A stretch of 12,209 bases of DNA from DASPKT01 sp035626475. Lineage in GTDB: Bacteria; Pseudomonadota; Alphaproteobacteria; Azospirillales; Azospirillaceae. Every line of letters starts with the position of its first letter. Position 1 is the first letter of the stretch. The notes under the pieces are model-generated. The model was not told the origin of the DNA. It searched no databases and saw only the letters and a program-made list of their open reading frames with translations. Position numbers and translations under genes: made by a program. This document shows positions 1 through 7,130 of the stretch, one piece after another. The stretch lies in contig DASPNP010000047.1 in the NCBI GenBank assembly GCA_035626475.1, positions 1 to 12,209 on the forward strand. The letters are read 5' to 3'.

Positions 1-117
1 CTGCGCCAGCGCGGCAAGCCGGCCAAGGTGGCGCTCGCCGCCTGCATGCGCAAGATCGCCACCATCCTCAACGCCATCGTCCGAGACCAGACACCCTTCC
101 AGAACAAACCCGCCTGA
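1..117 (+). CDS. IS110-family transposase, C-terminal fragment (cut by window edge)
   Basis: The first 38 codons are open from base 1 and end in TGA at 115-117. The peptide has the typical tail of IS110/IS116/IS902-type transposases: an RGKPAKVALAACMRKI stretch, then a helix ILNAIVRDQ and a short polar end. In this family (DEDD-type recombinases guided by a bridge RNA) this segment closes the C-terminal Transposase_20 domain; the DEDD domain, the catalytic serine region and the start lie left of the window. Whether the gene is complete cannot be judged. It points towards the operon ending at 159, so the two are convergent. The family call rests on a short but characteristic tail. Confidence 0.8.
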   Translation: MRQRGKPAKVALAACMRKIATILNAIVRDQTPFQNKPA

Positions 118-158
118 ACCCGTCCAACACAGTTGCTACGAACTAGGAACGCTATTTT
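118..158. mobile_element. Probable right end of the IS110-family element and junction with host DNA
   Basis: These 41 bases lie between the transposase stop and the stop codon of the next gene on the opposite strand. IS110 elements have short non-coding ends and usually lack clear terminal inverted repeats, so the exact edge cannot be seen. The motif caacacagttgctac at 125-139 resembles sequences I recall just inside IS110 right ends, which would put the junction near 135-145. The remaining bases are AT-richer and would be host sequence. This is inference; no duplicated target or second end is visible. Confidence 0.4.
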
Positions 159-2249
159 CTACCGCCCTTCCCGCCGCCACGCCGCCAGCAGCAGGCCCAC
201 GGCCAGCAGCAGCACAAGGAAGGCCGGCAGCAGCGGGACCTGGGTGACGCCGGTGACGGTGTAGTCGCCGTTGGCGCGCAGGCCCAGCCAGGCGCGGCCG
301 GCGGCGTCGCGGTCGGGGCGGACGCGGCGCACATCGGGCGCGTCGCCGCCACCGCCGCCATAGTCCGCCAGCCAGTAGACGCCGCCGCCGCTCGCCTTGG
401 TGACGGGCTCCAGCTTCTCCGGCGTGGTGCGCATGTCCGCCAGCTCCGGCGGGTTGACGGCGCCGACCACCGCCAGCGCCGTGCGCTTGCCGTCGGTGGC
501 GCGCCAGATGCCGGGCTCGCCGGCGGCGACCGTGGCGGTGGCGACGCCGTCCTCGCGGTCGGCGAGCGGCAGGCTCTGCCTGGCATCGGAGGGGGAGGTC
601 AACTCCACCGGCGTGGGATCGGGCTCCAGCGAGCGGCGCTCCACCGTCAGCCGGTTGCCGTCGACCCGCAGCCGCAGGTCGTTCTCCTCCAGCTCCGGCT
701 CCTTCATCAGCCAGTGCGCCAGCCGCCGCAGCAGCTCGGCCTGCGGCCCGCCGCCCTCGAAGCCCCGCGACCACAACCAGATCTGGTCGGAGGCCAGCTG
801 CGCCACCCGGCCCTCGCCGACCCGGTCCAGGATCAGCAGCGGGCGCCCGTCCAGGCCGGACATGACGGTGGTGCCGCGCCCGGCCTGCACCTCGATCTGG
901 CGGAACCAGCGGCCCCAGGCGCCGACGCCGTCGGCCGCACCCCCAGCCAGCCCCGCCGTGACGGGGTGGCGCTTGCCGGCGTCGGTGACGGCCGGCTTGA
1001 AGGGCTGCTTCAGCACGTCGCCCGTCGGCTCGCCCGGCAGCACCACGCCCAGCGGCGTGCGGTAGAGCGACATGGCCGTGGCGAAGGTCGGGCCGCTCGC
1101 CTCCAGGAAGGCGCCGCCCTTCTCGACATAGTCGGCGATGTTCGACAGGTATGACAGCGGCAGCACGCCGCGCTGCTTGTAGCGGTCGAAGATGATGAGG
1201 TCGAACTCGTTCAGCTTCAGCTCGAACAGCTCGCGGATCGGAAAGGCGATCAGCGACAGCTCGCGGATCGGCGTGCCATCCTGCTTCTCCGGCGGGCGCA
1301 GGATGGTGAAATGGACCAGATCGACGCCCGGGTCGGCCTTCAGCAGATTGCGCCAGGTGCGCTCGCCGGCATGCGGCTCGCCCGAGACCAGCAGCACCCG
1401 CAGCCGGTCGCGAACCCCGTTCACCACCACGGCGGCCCGGTTGTTGGACAGGCTCAGCTCCTGGCCGGCGGCGCTGACCTCCATCTCGAAGACGTTCTGG
1501 CCGGCATGCTCCAGCGTGAAGGAGAGGTCCAGCTCCTCGCCGGCGCGGATGGCATAGCTGCGCGGCTGGGCGCCGTCCTGGCGCACCTGCAGCACGGCGT
1601 CGGCCGAGCCGGCGGGCAGGTCCTCCACCCGCACCCGGATGTCCACCGGCTTGCCGACGATGCCGAAGGAGGGGGCGCGCACGATGACGAGGCGCCGGTC
1701 GCCCTCCTCGCGCTCGCCGGTTAGCAGCGTGTGGATCGGGCCGATATCCTCGACCAGCCGGGCGTTCTCCGCGACGTCGTGCACCTGACCGTCGGTGATC
1801 AGCACGGCGCCGGCGAGGCGGCGGCGCGGCAGGTCGGTGACGGCCCGCGACAGCTCCTCCAGCAGGCGCGTCTCGGTCATGGCGGCGCTCTCCGCGGCCG
1901 TGCCGCCGGCGGAGCGCACCACGCGCACCTCGAGGTCGTCGAAGGCGGCGAGGCGGCGCTGCAGGTCGGCGAGCGCCCGCTCTGCGCGCTCCCGGCGCCC
2001 GCCGACATTCTGGCTGGGCGACTGGTCGACCACCACCACCGCCACGTCCTTGATCGGCGCGCGCTCCTCGCTCACCAGCGACGGGTTCAGCAGCGCCAGC
2101 ACCAGCACGGCAATGGCCAGCAGCCGCCACCCCGCCCCGCGCGCCCTCCGGCGGAAGGCGAGCAGCAGGCCGACGGCGGCCACGGCCGATAGGGCCAGCA
2201 GCAGCCAGACCGGCACCAGCGGCGACAGGACGACGGAGAGGCCGTTCAT
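159..2249 (-). CDS. Membrane-anchored VWA protein with glutamine-amidotransferase-like domain
   Basis: This 696-aa protein is last in the MoxR operon. Two membrane segments (about 11-31 and 41-56) lead into a VWA-like domain with an intact MIDAS-type DxSxS (D75, S77, S79) and a later TDG motif (151-153). A beta-rich Ig-like stretch follows (about 187-276), then a class I amidotransferase-like region (about 280-475) with the strand DLIIFDRY and a YVEKGG turn at 374-379. The residue after this turn that would be the Cys nucleophile is not Cys (AFLEASGP), so amidotransferase activity is unlikely. A final membrane helix (about 668-690) is followed by a short basic tail WRREGR. The start overlaps the stop of the DUF4159 gene (ATGA, 2246-2249), with GGAGAGG 8 nt upstream, so translation is probably coupled. 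It probably works with the MoxR ATPase at the inner membrane; its substrate is unknown. The natural-looking C-terminus argues against truncation by the nearby IS element. Confidence 0.85.
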   Translation of the reverse strand: MNGLSVVLSPLVPVWLLLALSAVAAVGLLLAFRRRARGAGWRLLAIAVLVLALLNPSLVSEERAPIKDVAVVVVDQSPSQNVGGRRERAERALADLQRRLAAFDDLEVRVVRSAGGTAAESAAMTETRLLEELSRAVTDLPRRRLAGAVLITDGQVHDVAENARLVEDIGPIHTLLTGEREEGDRRLVIVRAPSFGIVGKPVDIRVRVEDLPAGSADAVLQVRQDGAQPRSYAIRAGEELDLSFTLEHAGQNVFEMEVSAAGQELSLSNNRAAVVVNGVRDRLRVLLVSGEPHAGERTWRNLLKADPGVDLVHFTILRPPEKQDGTPIRELSLIAFPIRELFELKLNEFDLIIFDRYKQRGVLPLSYLSNIADYVEKGGAFLEASGPTFATAMSLYRTPLGVVLPGEPTGDVLKQPFKPAVTDAGKRHPVTAGLAGGAADGVGAWGRWFRQIEVQAGRGTTVMSGLDGRPLLILDRVGEGRVAQLASDQIWLWSRGFEGGGPQAELLRRLAHWLMKEPELEENDLRLRVDGNRLTVERRSLEPDPTPVELTSPSDARQSLPLADREDGVATATVAAGEPGIWRATDGKRTALAVVGAVNPPELADMRTTPEKLEPVTKASGGGVYWLADYGGGGGDAPDVRRVRPDRDAAGRAWLGLRANGDYTVTGVTQVPLLPAFLVLLLAVGLLLAAWRREGR

Positions 2250-4966
2250 TGCCCGAGCCTCTCCAGGATGGCGGGGACGTGGACCTGGTCGGCCTTGTAG
2301 TTGCCGGTCAGCGCGTACATCACGAGGTTGATGCCGAAGCGGTAGGACATCTCGCGCTGGCGCTCGCCGCCCGGCACCACGGCGTTCAGCGGCCGGCCCG
2401 AGGCGTCCACCGCCCAGGCGCCGGCCCAGTCGTTGCCGCCGATGATGACGGAGGAGACGCCGTCATTCACCTTGCCCTCGCCGGCCTCGACCCAGACCTG
2501 GCCGCCGGCGTGCCGGCCGGGGAAGTCGGCCAGCAGGTAGAAGGCCTTGGTCAGCACATGCTCGGCCGGCACCGGCGCCAGCGGCGGGATGTCCAGGCCG
2601 CGCAGCAGCTCCTCCACCCGGCCCTGGCCGCCGCCGATGTCCTGGTCGCGCGTGTCCAGCAGGATGGTGCCGCCGCTGCGCAGGTAAAGGTTCAGCTTGG
2701 CGCGCGCCTGCTCGGTGAGGCCGGCCTGGGCGCCCGTCACCGGCCAGTAGAGCAGCGGGTAGAAGGCCAGCTCGTCGGTCTCCAGGTCCACGCCCATGGC
2801 GCCGGCCGTCTCCACCGCCGTCCGCTGGTTCAGCTGCTCCGACAGGCCGCGCAGGCCGGCCTCGCTGGTGGCGTCGACCGACGGGTCGCCGGTGCGCACG
2901 AAGGCCAGCCAGGTCTCCGACGCGGCGCGGATCGCCGTCTCATCGTCCACGGTCTGGGCGCGCAGGTCCGGCGCGCCCAGCAGCAATGCTCCCAGCAGCA
3001 GCGCCGCCGCCCCCGGCCGGCGCAGGCGGGGCAGGGCGGGCAGCAGGCCGCGCAGGGCCAGGGCGATGAACAGGTCCAGGATCACCAGCGGCAGCGCCAG
3101 CCCCAGCAGCCAGGGCTTCAGATCGACCTCGCTGCGGCCGCCATAGCGCTCGGCGGCGAGCGTCGCGGGGAGGCCCGCCAGCGGCGCTAGGGCCGGCACG
3201 GCGGAGGCCAGGTTCACGGCGCGGCGAGCCTCGTCGGTGCCGTAATAGCCGGGCGGGTGGCGCGGGCCCACCGGCGCGCCGCCCGGGGCGTTCAGCGCCT
3301 CGGCGGGCAGCGGCAATGCGGTCACCGGCGGCTGGCCCAGCCGTCCCAGCCCGTCCAGCGTCAGCAGCGCCGGCAGCGAACCGGCCTGGCCGCCCTCAGC
3401 CACGCCCTGCGACAGCGCCACCAGCCGGCGCAGCATGTCGACATAGAGGCCGGAGAGCGGCAGGTTCGACCAGTCCGGCCCGGCGGTGGTGTGGACCAGC
3501 ACGACGAAGCCCTGGCCCATGCGCTCGGCCGTCACCAGCGGCGTGCCGTCCTCCAGCCGCATCCAGGTGCGGTCGGCCAGGTCGACGGCCGGTTCGGCCA
3601 GCACCTGCCGCGAGACCGAGACGTCGGGCGGCACGGCCAAGCCATGGAACGGGCTGTTCTCCGGGAAGGGGGCGATGCGGGCCGGCTCGGACCAGCTCAG
3701 CGCCCCGCCCAGCGCCCGGTCGCCGGCGCGCAGCCGGACGGGGATCAGCGTGTCGGCGTTCTGCGCCAGGCGGGGGCCCGCGAAGCGCAGCAGCACGCCG
3801 CCCTGGCGCACCCAGCCGGTCAGCCGGTCGGACTCCTCGGGCGAGAGGTTGCCGACATCGGCCAGCACCAGCACGGCCAGTTGGCGCTGCAACAGCTCGT
3901 CGATGCCGCCGCGGCGCATCTCGGCGAAGGGGTTCAGCGCCCGGTCGATATAGTAGAGGTCGGACAGCAGCGGCTGCTCCTGCCCGCCGGGACGGCCCGA
4001 GACCAGCCCCACCGGCCGGCGGCGCCAGCGCTCGTCGACCAGATGGAAGGCGCCGGCCGTGGCCTGCCCGTCGAGCTGCAGCAGCTCCATCTCGTTGCGC
4101 AGCTCCGACGGCAGGGAGAGGCGCAGCTCGACGCGGCTCTGGCCGGCCTCGAACCGACCCTCGGCCCGGCCCAGCAGCCGTCCGCCCGGCCCGTTGGCGC
4201 GCACCGCCACCGGCTGCGGCAGGGCGGAATCGGCCCGCTCCACCGGGATCACCAGCGTACCGGCGTCGGCGCTGGGCGGGCGCAGCATCATCGGCGTGCG
4301 GCCGGGGCCGTCCTCCACCAGGGTCGTGGCGCCCAGCCGCTGCAGCCGCTCGGCCAGCGCGCGGGCGCCGTCGTCCCCCAGACCGTCGGCCAGCCAGACG
4401 CCGTAGGTCGCGCCCTGCGGCCGGAAAGCGTCCAGCGCCGCGAGTGCCGCCCGCCGGTCGGTGCTCCAGGGGCGCGGCGCCAGCGCCTGCACCTCGCGCC
4501 TCGCCTCGCCGGCGGCCATGGGGCCGACCAGCCGCGGCGGGTCGCCGCCGGGCGAGGGCGCCGTCGCCAGCAGCGCCACCTCGCGGCCCTGCCGGTCGGC
4601 CTGGTCCACCATGCGCTCCAGGTGCGACAGGCGGCCCGGCCAGTCGCGGCCCGACGCCCAGCCATTGTCCACCACCAGCAGCACCGGGCCGGAGCCGGGC
4701 AGCACCGCGTCGGGGTTCAGCAGCGGCCGCGCCAGCCCCAGGATCACCAGCGCGGCGATCAGGATGCGCAACGCCAGCAGCCAGGGCGGCGTGCGCGACG
4801 GCGTCTCCTCGCGCGCAACCAGGTCGCGCAGCAGGCGGATGGCCGGGAAGTCCAGCCGGCGCGGCGAGGGCGGGGTGACCCGCAGCAGCCACCACAGCAC
4901 CGGCAGCACGGCGAGCGCCGCCAGGATCCAGGGCGAGGCGAAGGCGAGGGCGCCGAGATTCAGCAT
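2246..4966 (-). CDS. BatA-like N-terminal / DUF4159 C-terminal membrane protein
   Basis: This 906-aa protein starts with an aerotolerance-regulator (BatA) type N-terminus: membrane helices at about 12-28 and 62-83 joined by a short basic loop. A VWA-like segment follows, with DNGWAS (100-105) in place of DxSxS, so metal binding is probably lost. A GATase-like segment lies in the middle (WVRQGG at 385-390). A membrane helix at about 617-643 is followed by a second, signal-peptide-like hydrophobic stretch (about 650-670, ending DLRAQT), and then the DUF4159 domain (about 680-906), which itself has a YLRSGG turn at 761-766. Neither GATase-like site has a Cys nucleophile. The ATG is fixed by a strong GGGAGGGAGG seven bases upstream. 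The gene belongs to the MoxR/DUF58 operon; its role is probably in envelope-linked MoxR chaperone function, but the biochemical activity is unknown. Confidence 0.87.
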   Translation of the reverse strand: MLNLGALAFASPWILAALAVLPVLWWLLRVTPPSPRRLDFPAIRLLRDLVAREETPSRTPPWLLALRILIAALVILGLARPLLNPDAVLPGSGPVLLVVDNGWASGRDWPGRLSHLERMVDQADRQGREVALLATAPSPGGDPPRLVGPMAAGEARREVQALAPRPWSTDRRAALAALDAFRPQGATYGVWLADGLGDDGARALAERLQRLGATTLVEDGPGRTPMMLRPPSADAGTLVIPVERADSALPQPVAVRANGPGGRLLGRAEGRFEAGQSRVELRLSLPSELRNEMELLQLDGQATAGAFHLVDERWRRRPVGLVSGRPGGQEQPLLSDLYYIDRALNPFAEMRRGGIDELLQRQLAVLVLADVGNLSPEESDRLTGWVRQGGVLLRFAGPRLAQNADTLIPVRLRAGDRALGGALSWSEPARIAPFPENSPFHGLAVPPDVSVSRQVLAEPAVDLADRTWMRLEDGTPLVTAERMGQGFVVLVHTTAGPDWSNLPLSGLYVDMLRRLVALSQGVAEGGQAGSLPALLTLDGLGRLGQPPVTALPLPAEALNAPGGAPVGPRHPPGYYGTDEARRAVNLASAVPALAPLAGLPATLAAERYGGRSEVDLKPWLLGLALPLVILDLFIALALRGLLPALPRLRRPGAAALLLGALLLGAPDLRAQTVDDETAIRAASETWLAFVRTGDPSVDATSEAGLRGLSEQLNQRTAVETAGAMGVDLETDELAFYPLLYWPVTGAQAGLTEQARAKLNLYLRSGGTILLDTRDQDIGGGQGRVEELLRGLDIPPLAPVPAEHVLTKAFYLLADFPGRHAGGQVWVEAGEGKVNDGVSSVIIGGNDWAGAWAVDASGRPLNAVVPGGERQREMSYRFGINLVMYALTGNYKADQVHVPAILERLGQ

Positions 4967-4973
4967 GGGGCGG

Positions 4974-4983
4974 CCTCCCTCCC
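4974..4983 (-). promoter_or_regulatory. Strong ribosome binding site of the DUF4159 gene
   Basis: On the minus strand GGGAGGGAGG ends 7 nt before the ATG at 4966. It is the best Shine-Dalgarno sequence in this operon. It fits independent initiation here, where a 199-bp gap separates the gene from the upstream DUF58 stop. Confidence 0.7.
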
Positions 4984-5016
4984 ACGCAGGGAGCGGCGTT
5001 GCCGGTGTGCGGCCTT

Positions 5017-5118
5017 CGACAGGCTCAGGCTGAGGATGTTGGTGCTGCTCCCGGGCAAGCTTTCGCCGTTGGTCACGGGGGTGCCTCGCGTACCCCGGCC
5101 CTCATGCCGAGCCTGTCG
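5017..5118. repeat. REP-like inverted repeat inside the MoxR operon
   Basis: The left arm cgacaggctcaggctgagg (5017-5035) and the reverse complement of the right arm (5100-5118, cgacaggctcggcatgagg) match at 16 of 19 positions, separated by 64 nt. The core CGACAGGCTCAG-TGAGG resembles the dispersed TTCGACAAGCTCAGGATGAGG-type intergenic repeats known in alphaproteobacterial genomes. In transcripts of the operon the arms could fold into a long hairpin between the DUF58 and DUF4159 coding regions. This could affect mRNA stability or the ratio of upstream to downstream product. The match is seen directly; the family and effect are inferred. Confidence 0.65.
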
Positions 5119-5165
5119 GAGCACGCAGCACGTCGCAGCCTCACCCATGACCGGCCGCTTCTCCA

Positions 5166-6059
5166 TTACGTCGCCCCCGACATGGCGGCGTAGAGCGACA
5201 GCAGGGCGGTCTGCGGCGGCTTGTCCGTGCGGTGGGTGGCGAAGCTCCAGCCGGCGGCGCGGGCCAGGGCGGCCAGCCCGTCGCGATGGGCGGCGAGGCG
5301 CTCCAGATAGGCCTCGCGGATGCCCTCGACGCGCGGGATCAGCAGCCGCTCCTCCCCCTCCAGCCCGCGGAACTCCACGCGCCCGTCGAAGGGCAGCGTC
5401 TCCTCCGCCGGGTCCAGCACCTGCAGCAGATGGCCGCGCAGGCCGCGCCCGCTGAGGCGGGAGAGCGACTCCTGGATCTCCGGCAGCGGCGATAGCAGGT
5501 CGCCGATCACCACCACCTGGGCGTGGCGCGGCAGCGGCTCGGGCGGAGGCAGGCCGCCGCCCTCGGGGGCGCCCTGCCGTTCGGTCAGGTGCAGCGCCAG
5601 GCGCGACACCATCAGCCGGCCGGAGGAGGGCGGGATGCCCGTGCCCAGCAGCGTCACCCGCTCGCCGCCGCGTACCAGCAGGGCGGCCAGGGCGATGGTC
5701 AGCAGCTCCGCCCGCTCGCGCTTGGTCGGCAGCGACTCGGCCGAGCGCCAGCCCATGGAGGCCGAACCGTCGCGCCAGACCCAGACGCTCTGCGCCGCCT
5801 CCCACTCGTTCTCGCGGACGAAGACCCGCTCGCTCTTGGCCGACTGGCGCCAGTCGATGGCGGTGGTGGCGTCGCCCTGCTCGTAGCGGCGGAACTGCCA
5901 GAAGGTCTCGCCGGTGCCGACGCGGCGGCGGCCGTGGACGCCCTGGGCCACGGTCGCGGCCACCCGCTCCGCCGCCACCAGCAGCGGCGGCAGGCGCAGC
6001 GCCAGCGTCTCGGCCCGGTGCTGGGCGCGCAACGCGTCGGCGGCGAGGGTGGAGGCCAA
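5166..6059 (-). CDS. DUF58 domain protein (VWA-type partner of MoxR)
   Basis: This 297-aa soluble protein contains the DUF58 signature: FWQFRRY (53-59), EQGD (60-63), AIDWRQSAK (67-75) and VRENEWE (81-87). A VWA-like MIDAS DGSAS (D97, S99, S101) follows directly. A later strand VVVIGDLLSP is the expected partner loop. No membrane segment is seen. The start is the only plausible one: the same frame carries the MoxR stop at 6093-6095 and has no ATG or GTG before the TTG at 6059, which has GAAGAAGG 10 nt upstream. The gap to the MoxR stop is 33 bp, so the two genes are co-transcribed. DUF58 proteins typically sit beside MoxR ATPases and are thought to be their clients or adaptors. The gene ends TAA within a TAATG, followed by the 199-bp repeat-bearing spacer. 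Confidence 0.9.
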   Translation of the reverse strand: MASTLAADALRAQHRAETLALRLPPLLVAAERVAATVAQGVHGRRRVGTGETFWQFRRYEQGDATTAIDWRQSAKSERVFVRENEWEAAQSVWVWRDGSASMGWRSAESLPTKRERAELLTIALAALLVRGGERVTLLGTGIPPSSGRLMVSRLALHLTERQGAPEGGGLPPPEPLPRHAQVVVIGDLLSPLPEIQESLSRLSGRGLRGHLLQVLDPAEETLPFDGRVEFRGLEGEERLLIPRVEGIREAYLERLAAHRDGLAALARAAGWSFATHRTDKPPQTALLSLYAAMSGAT

Positions 6060-6069
6060 GGGCGGTGTG

Positions 6070-6077
6070 CCTTCTTC
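6070..6077 (-). promoter_or_regulatory. Ribosome binding site supporting the DUF58 TTG start
   Basis: On the minus strand GAAGAAGG lies 10 nt upstream of the TTG at 6059. It is the only purine-rich site between the MoxR stop and the first conserved DUF58 residues, so it decides in favour of the rare TTG start. Confidence 0.55.
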
Positions 6078-6092
6078 GGTAAGGTCTGAGGG

Positions 6093-7130
6093 TCAGGTCA
6101 GCGGGGCGCAGAGCCGGTCGATGATCTCGTCCAGGGTGATGCCGTCGGCGCGGGCGGCGAAGTTCAGCGCCATGCGGTGCTTCAGGACGGGTTTGGCCAG
6201 CGCCAGCACGTCGTCCAGCGACGGCGCCAGGCGGCCGTCCAGCAGCGCGCGGGCGCGGGCGGCCAGCATGAGCGACTGGCTGGCGCGCGGGCCCGGGCCC
6301 CAGGCGACGTGGCGGCGCACCTCGGGCAACGCGCTCTCCTCCGGCCGGCCGTTGCGCACCAGGTCGAGGATGCCCTCCACCACGCTTTCGCCCACCGGCA
6401 GGCGGCGGGCCAGGCGCTGGGCGGCCATCAGCTCCTCGGGCGTCAGCGCCCCGGTGGCGCGGGCGCTGTCGGCGCCGGTGGTGGCGAGCAGCATCATGCG
6501 CTCGGCCTCGCGGTCCGGGTACTCGACGTCCACCTGCATCAGGAAGCGGTCCAGCTGCGCCTCGGGCAGCGGGTAGGTGCCCTCCTGCTCCAGCGGGTTC
6601 TGCGTCGCCAGCACATGGAAGGGCTTGGGCAGCGGGTGGTAGTGGCCGGCGACCGAGACGCGCCCCTCCTGCATCGCCTGCAGCAGGGCGGACTGGGTGC
6701 GCGGGCTGGCGCGGTTGATCTCGTCCGCCATCAGCAGCTGGGCGAAGACCGGGCCGGGGATGAAGCGGAAGGCGCGGCGGCCGTCCTCGCCCTCCTCCAG
6801 CACCTCGGAGCCCAATATGTCGGCCGGCATCAGGTCGGGCGTGCACTGGATGCGCTTGTCGTCCAGCCCCAGCACCGTCCCCAGCGTCTCCACCAGCCGC
6901 GTCTTGGCGAGGCCGGGCACGCCGATCAGCAGCAGGTGGCCGCCGGCGATCAGCGTGATCAGCGACAGGTCGATGACCTCGCGCTGGCCGTAGATGACGC
7001 GGCCGATCATGGCGCGGGCCTCGGCCAGGCGGTGGCCCAGCGCGTCGACCTCGCGGATCAGCGCGTCCACGTCGGCGGGATCCTGGACCGGGACGGGCGT
7101 GGGGCCAGGAGTGGGGTAGCTGCGGGACAT
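6093..7130 (-). CDS. MoxR-family AAA+ ATPase
   Basis: This 345-aa protein is the first gene of the minus-strand operon. It has Walker A GVPGLAKT (70-77), the MoxR stretch FRFIPGPVFAQ leading to Walker B LLMADEINR (132-140), sensor 1 ATQNP (N178), and LDRF with the likely arginine finger R195. A C-terminal lid helical region follows. MoxR ATPases act as chaperone-like assembly factors with VWA-domain partners, and the next three genes supply such candidates. The length fits the family (about 320-350 aa). The ATG at 7130 is preferred, but no good Shine-Dalgarno precedes it. A TTG at 7145, with GGAG (7153-7156) 7 nt upstream, would add five residues and is a serious alternative. In Rhizobium leguminosarum, as I recall, a similar moxR operon affects envelope integrity. 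Confidence 0.94.
   Translation of the reverse strand: MSRSYPTPGPTPVPVQDPADVDALIREVDALGHRLAEARAMIGRVIYGQREVIDLSLITLIAGGHLLLIGVPGLAKTRLVETLGTVLGLDDKRIQCTPDLMPADILGSEVLEEGEDGRRAFRFIPGPVFAQLLMADEINRASPRTQSALLQAMQEGRVSVAGHYHPLPKPFHVLATQNPLEQEGTYPLPEAQLDRFLMQVDVEYPDREAERMMLLATTGADSARATGALTPEELMAAQRLARRLPVGESVVEGILDLVRNGRPEESALPEVRRHVAWGPGPRASQSLMLAARARALLDGRLAPSLDDVLALAKPVLKHRMALNFAARADGITLDEIIDRLCAPLT

Larger units (their letters stand above)
4960..5166 (-). other. 68-codon open frame bridging DUF58 and DUF4159 through a REP-like element
   Basis: An ATG at 5166-5164 overlaps the DUF58 stop as TAATG. The frame stays open for 68 codons to a TGA at 4962-4960, just inside the DUF4159 start. The inverted-repeat arms translate as a VLRQARHEG-like and an LSLSLSKA-like string, a pattern I recall from repeat-derived hypothetical peptides in alphaproteobacteria. 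No membrane segment or recognisable domain is seen, and only a weak G-rich stretch (GGGGGCG) precedes the ATG. It may be a non-functional repeat translation or a short coupling peptide; I would not call it a proven gene. Confidence 0.2.

Noticed and set aside
136..2130. 664-codon minus-strand frame overlapping the VWA/GATase-like gene
   Set aside because: Arg/Gly/Ala-rich translation without motifs; the 159-2249 frame has membrane helices and conserved motifs.
3257..5455. 732-codon plus-strand open frame opposite the DUF4159 gene
   Set aside because: Gln/Arg/His/Pro-rich low-complexity translation with no motif, antisense to a well-supported gene.
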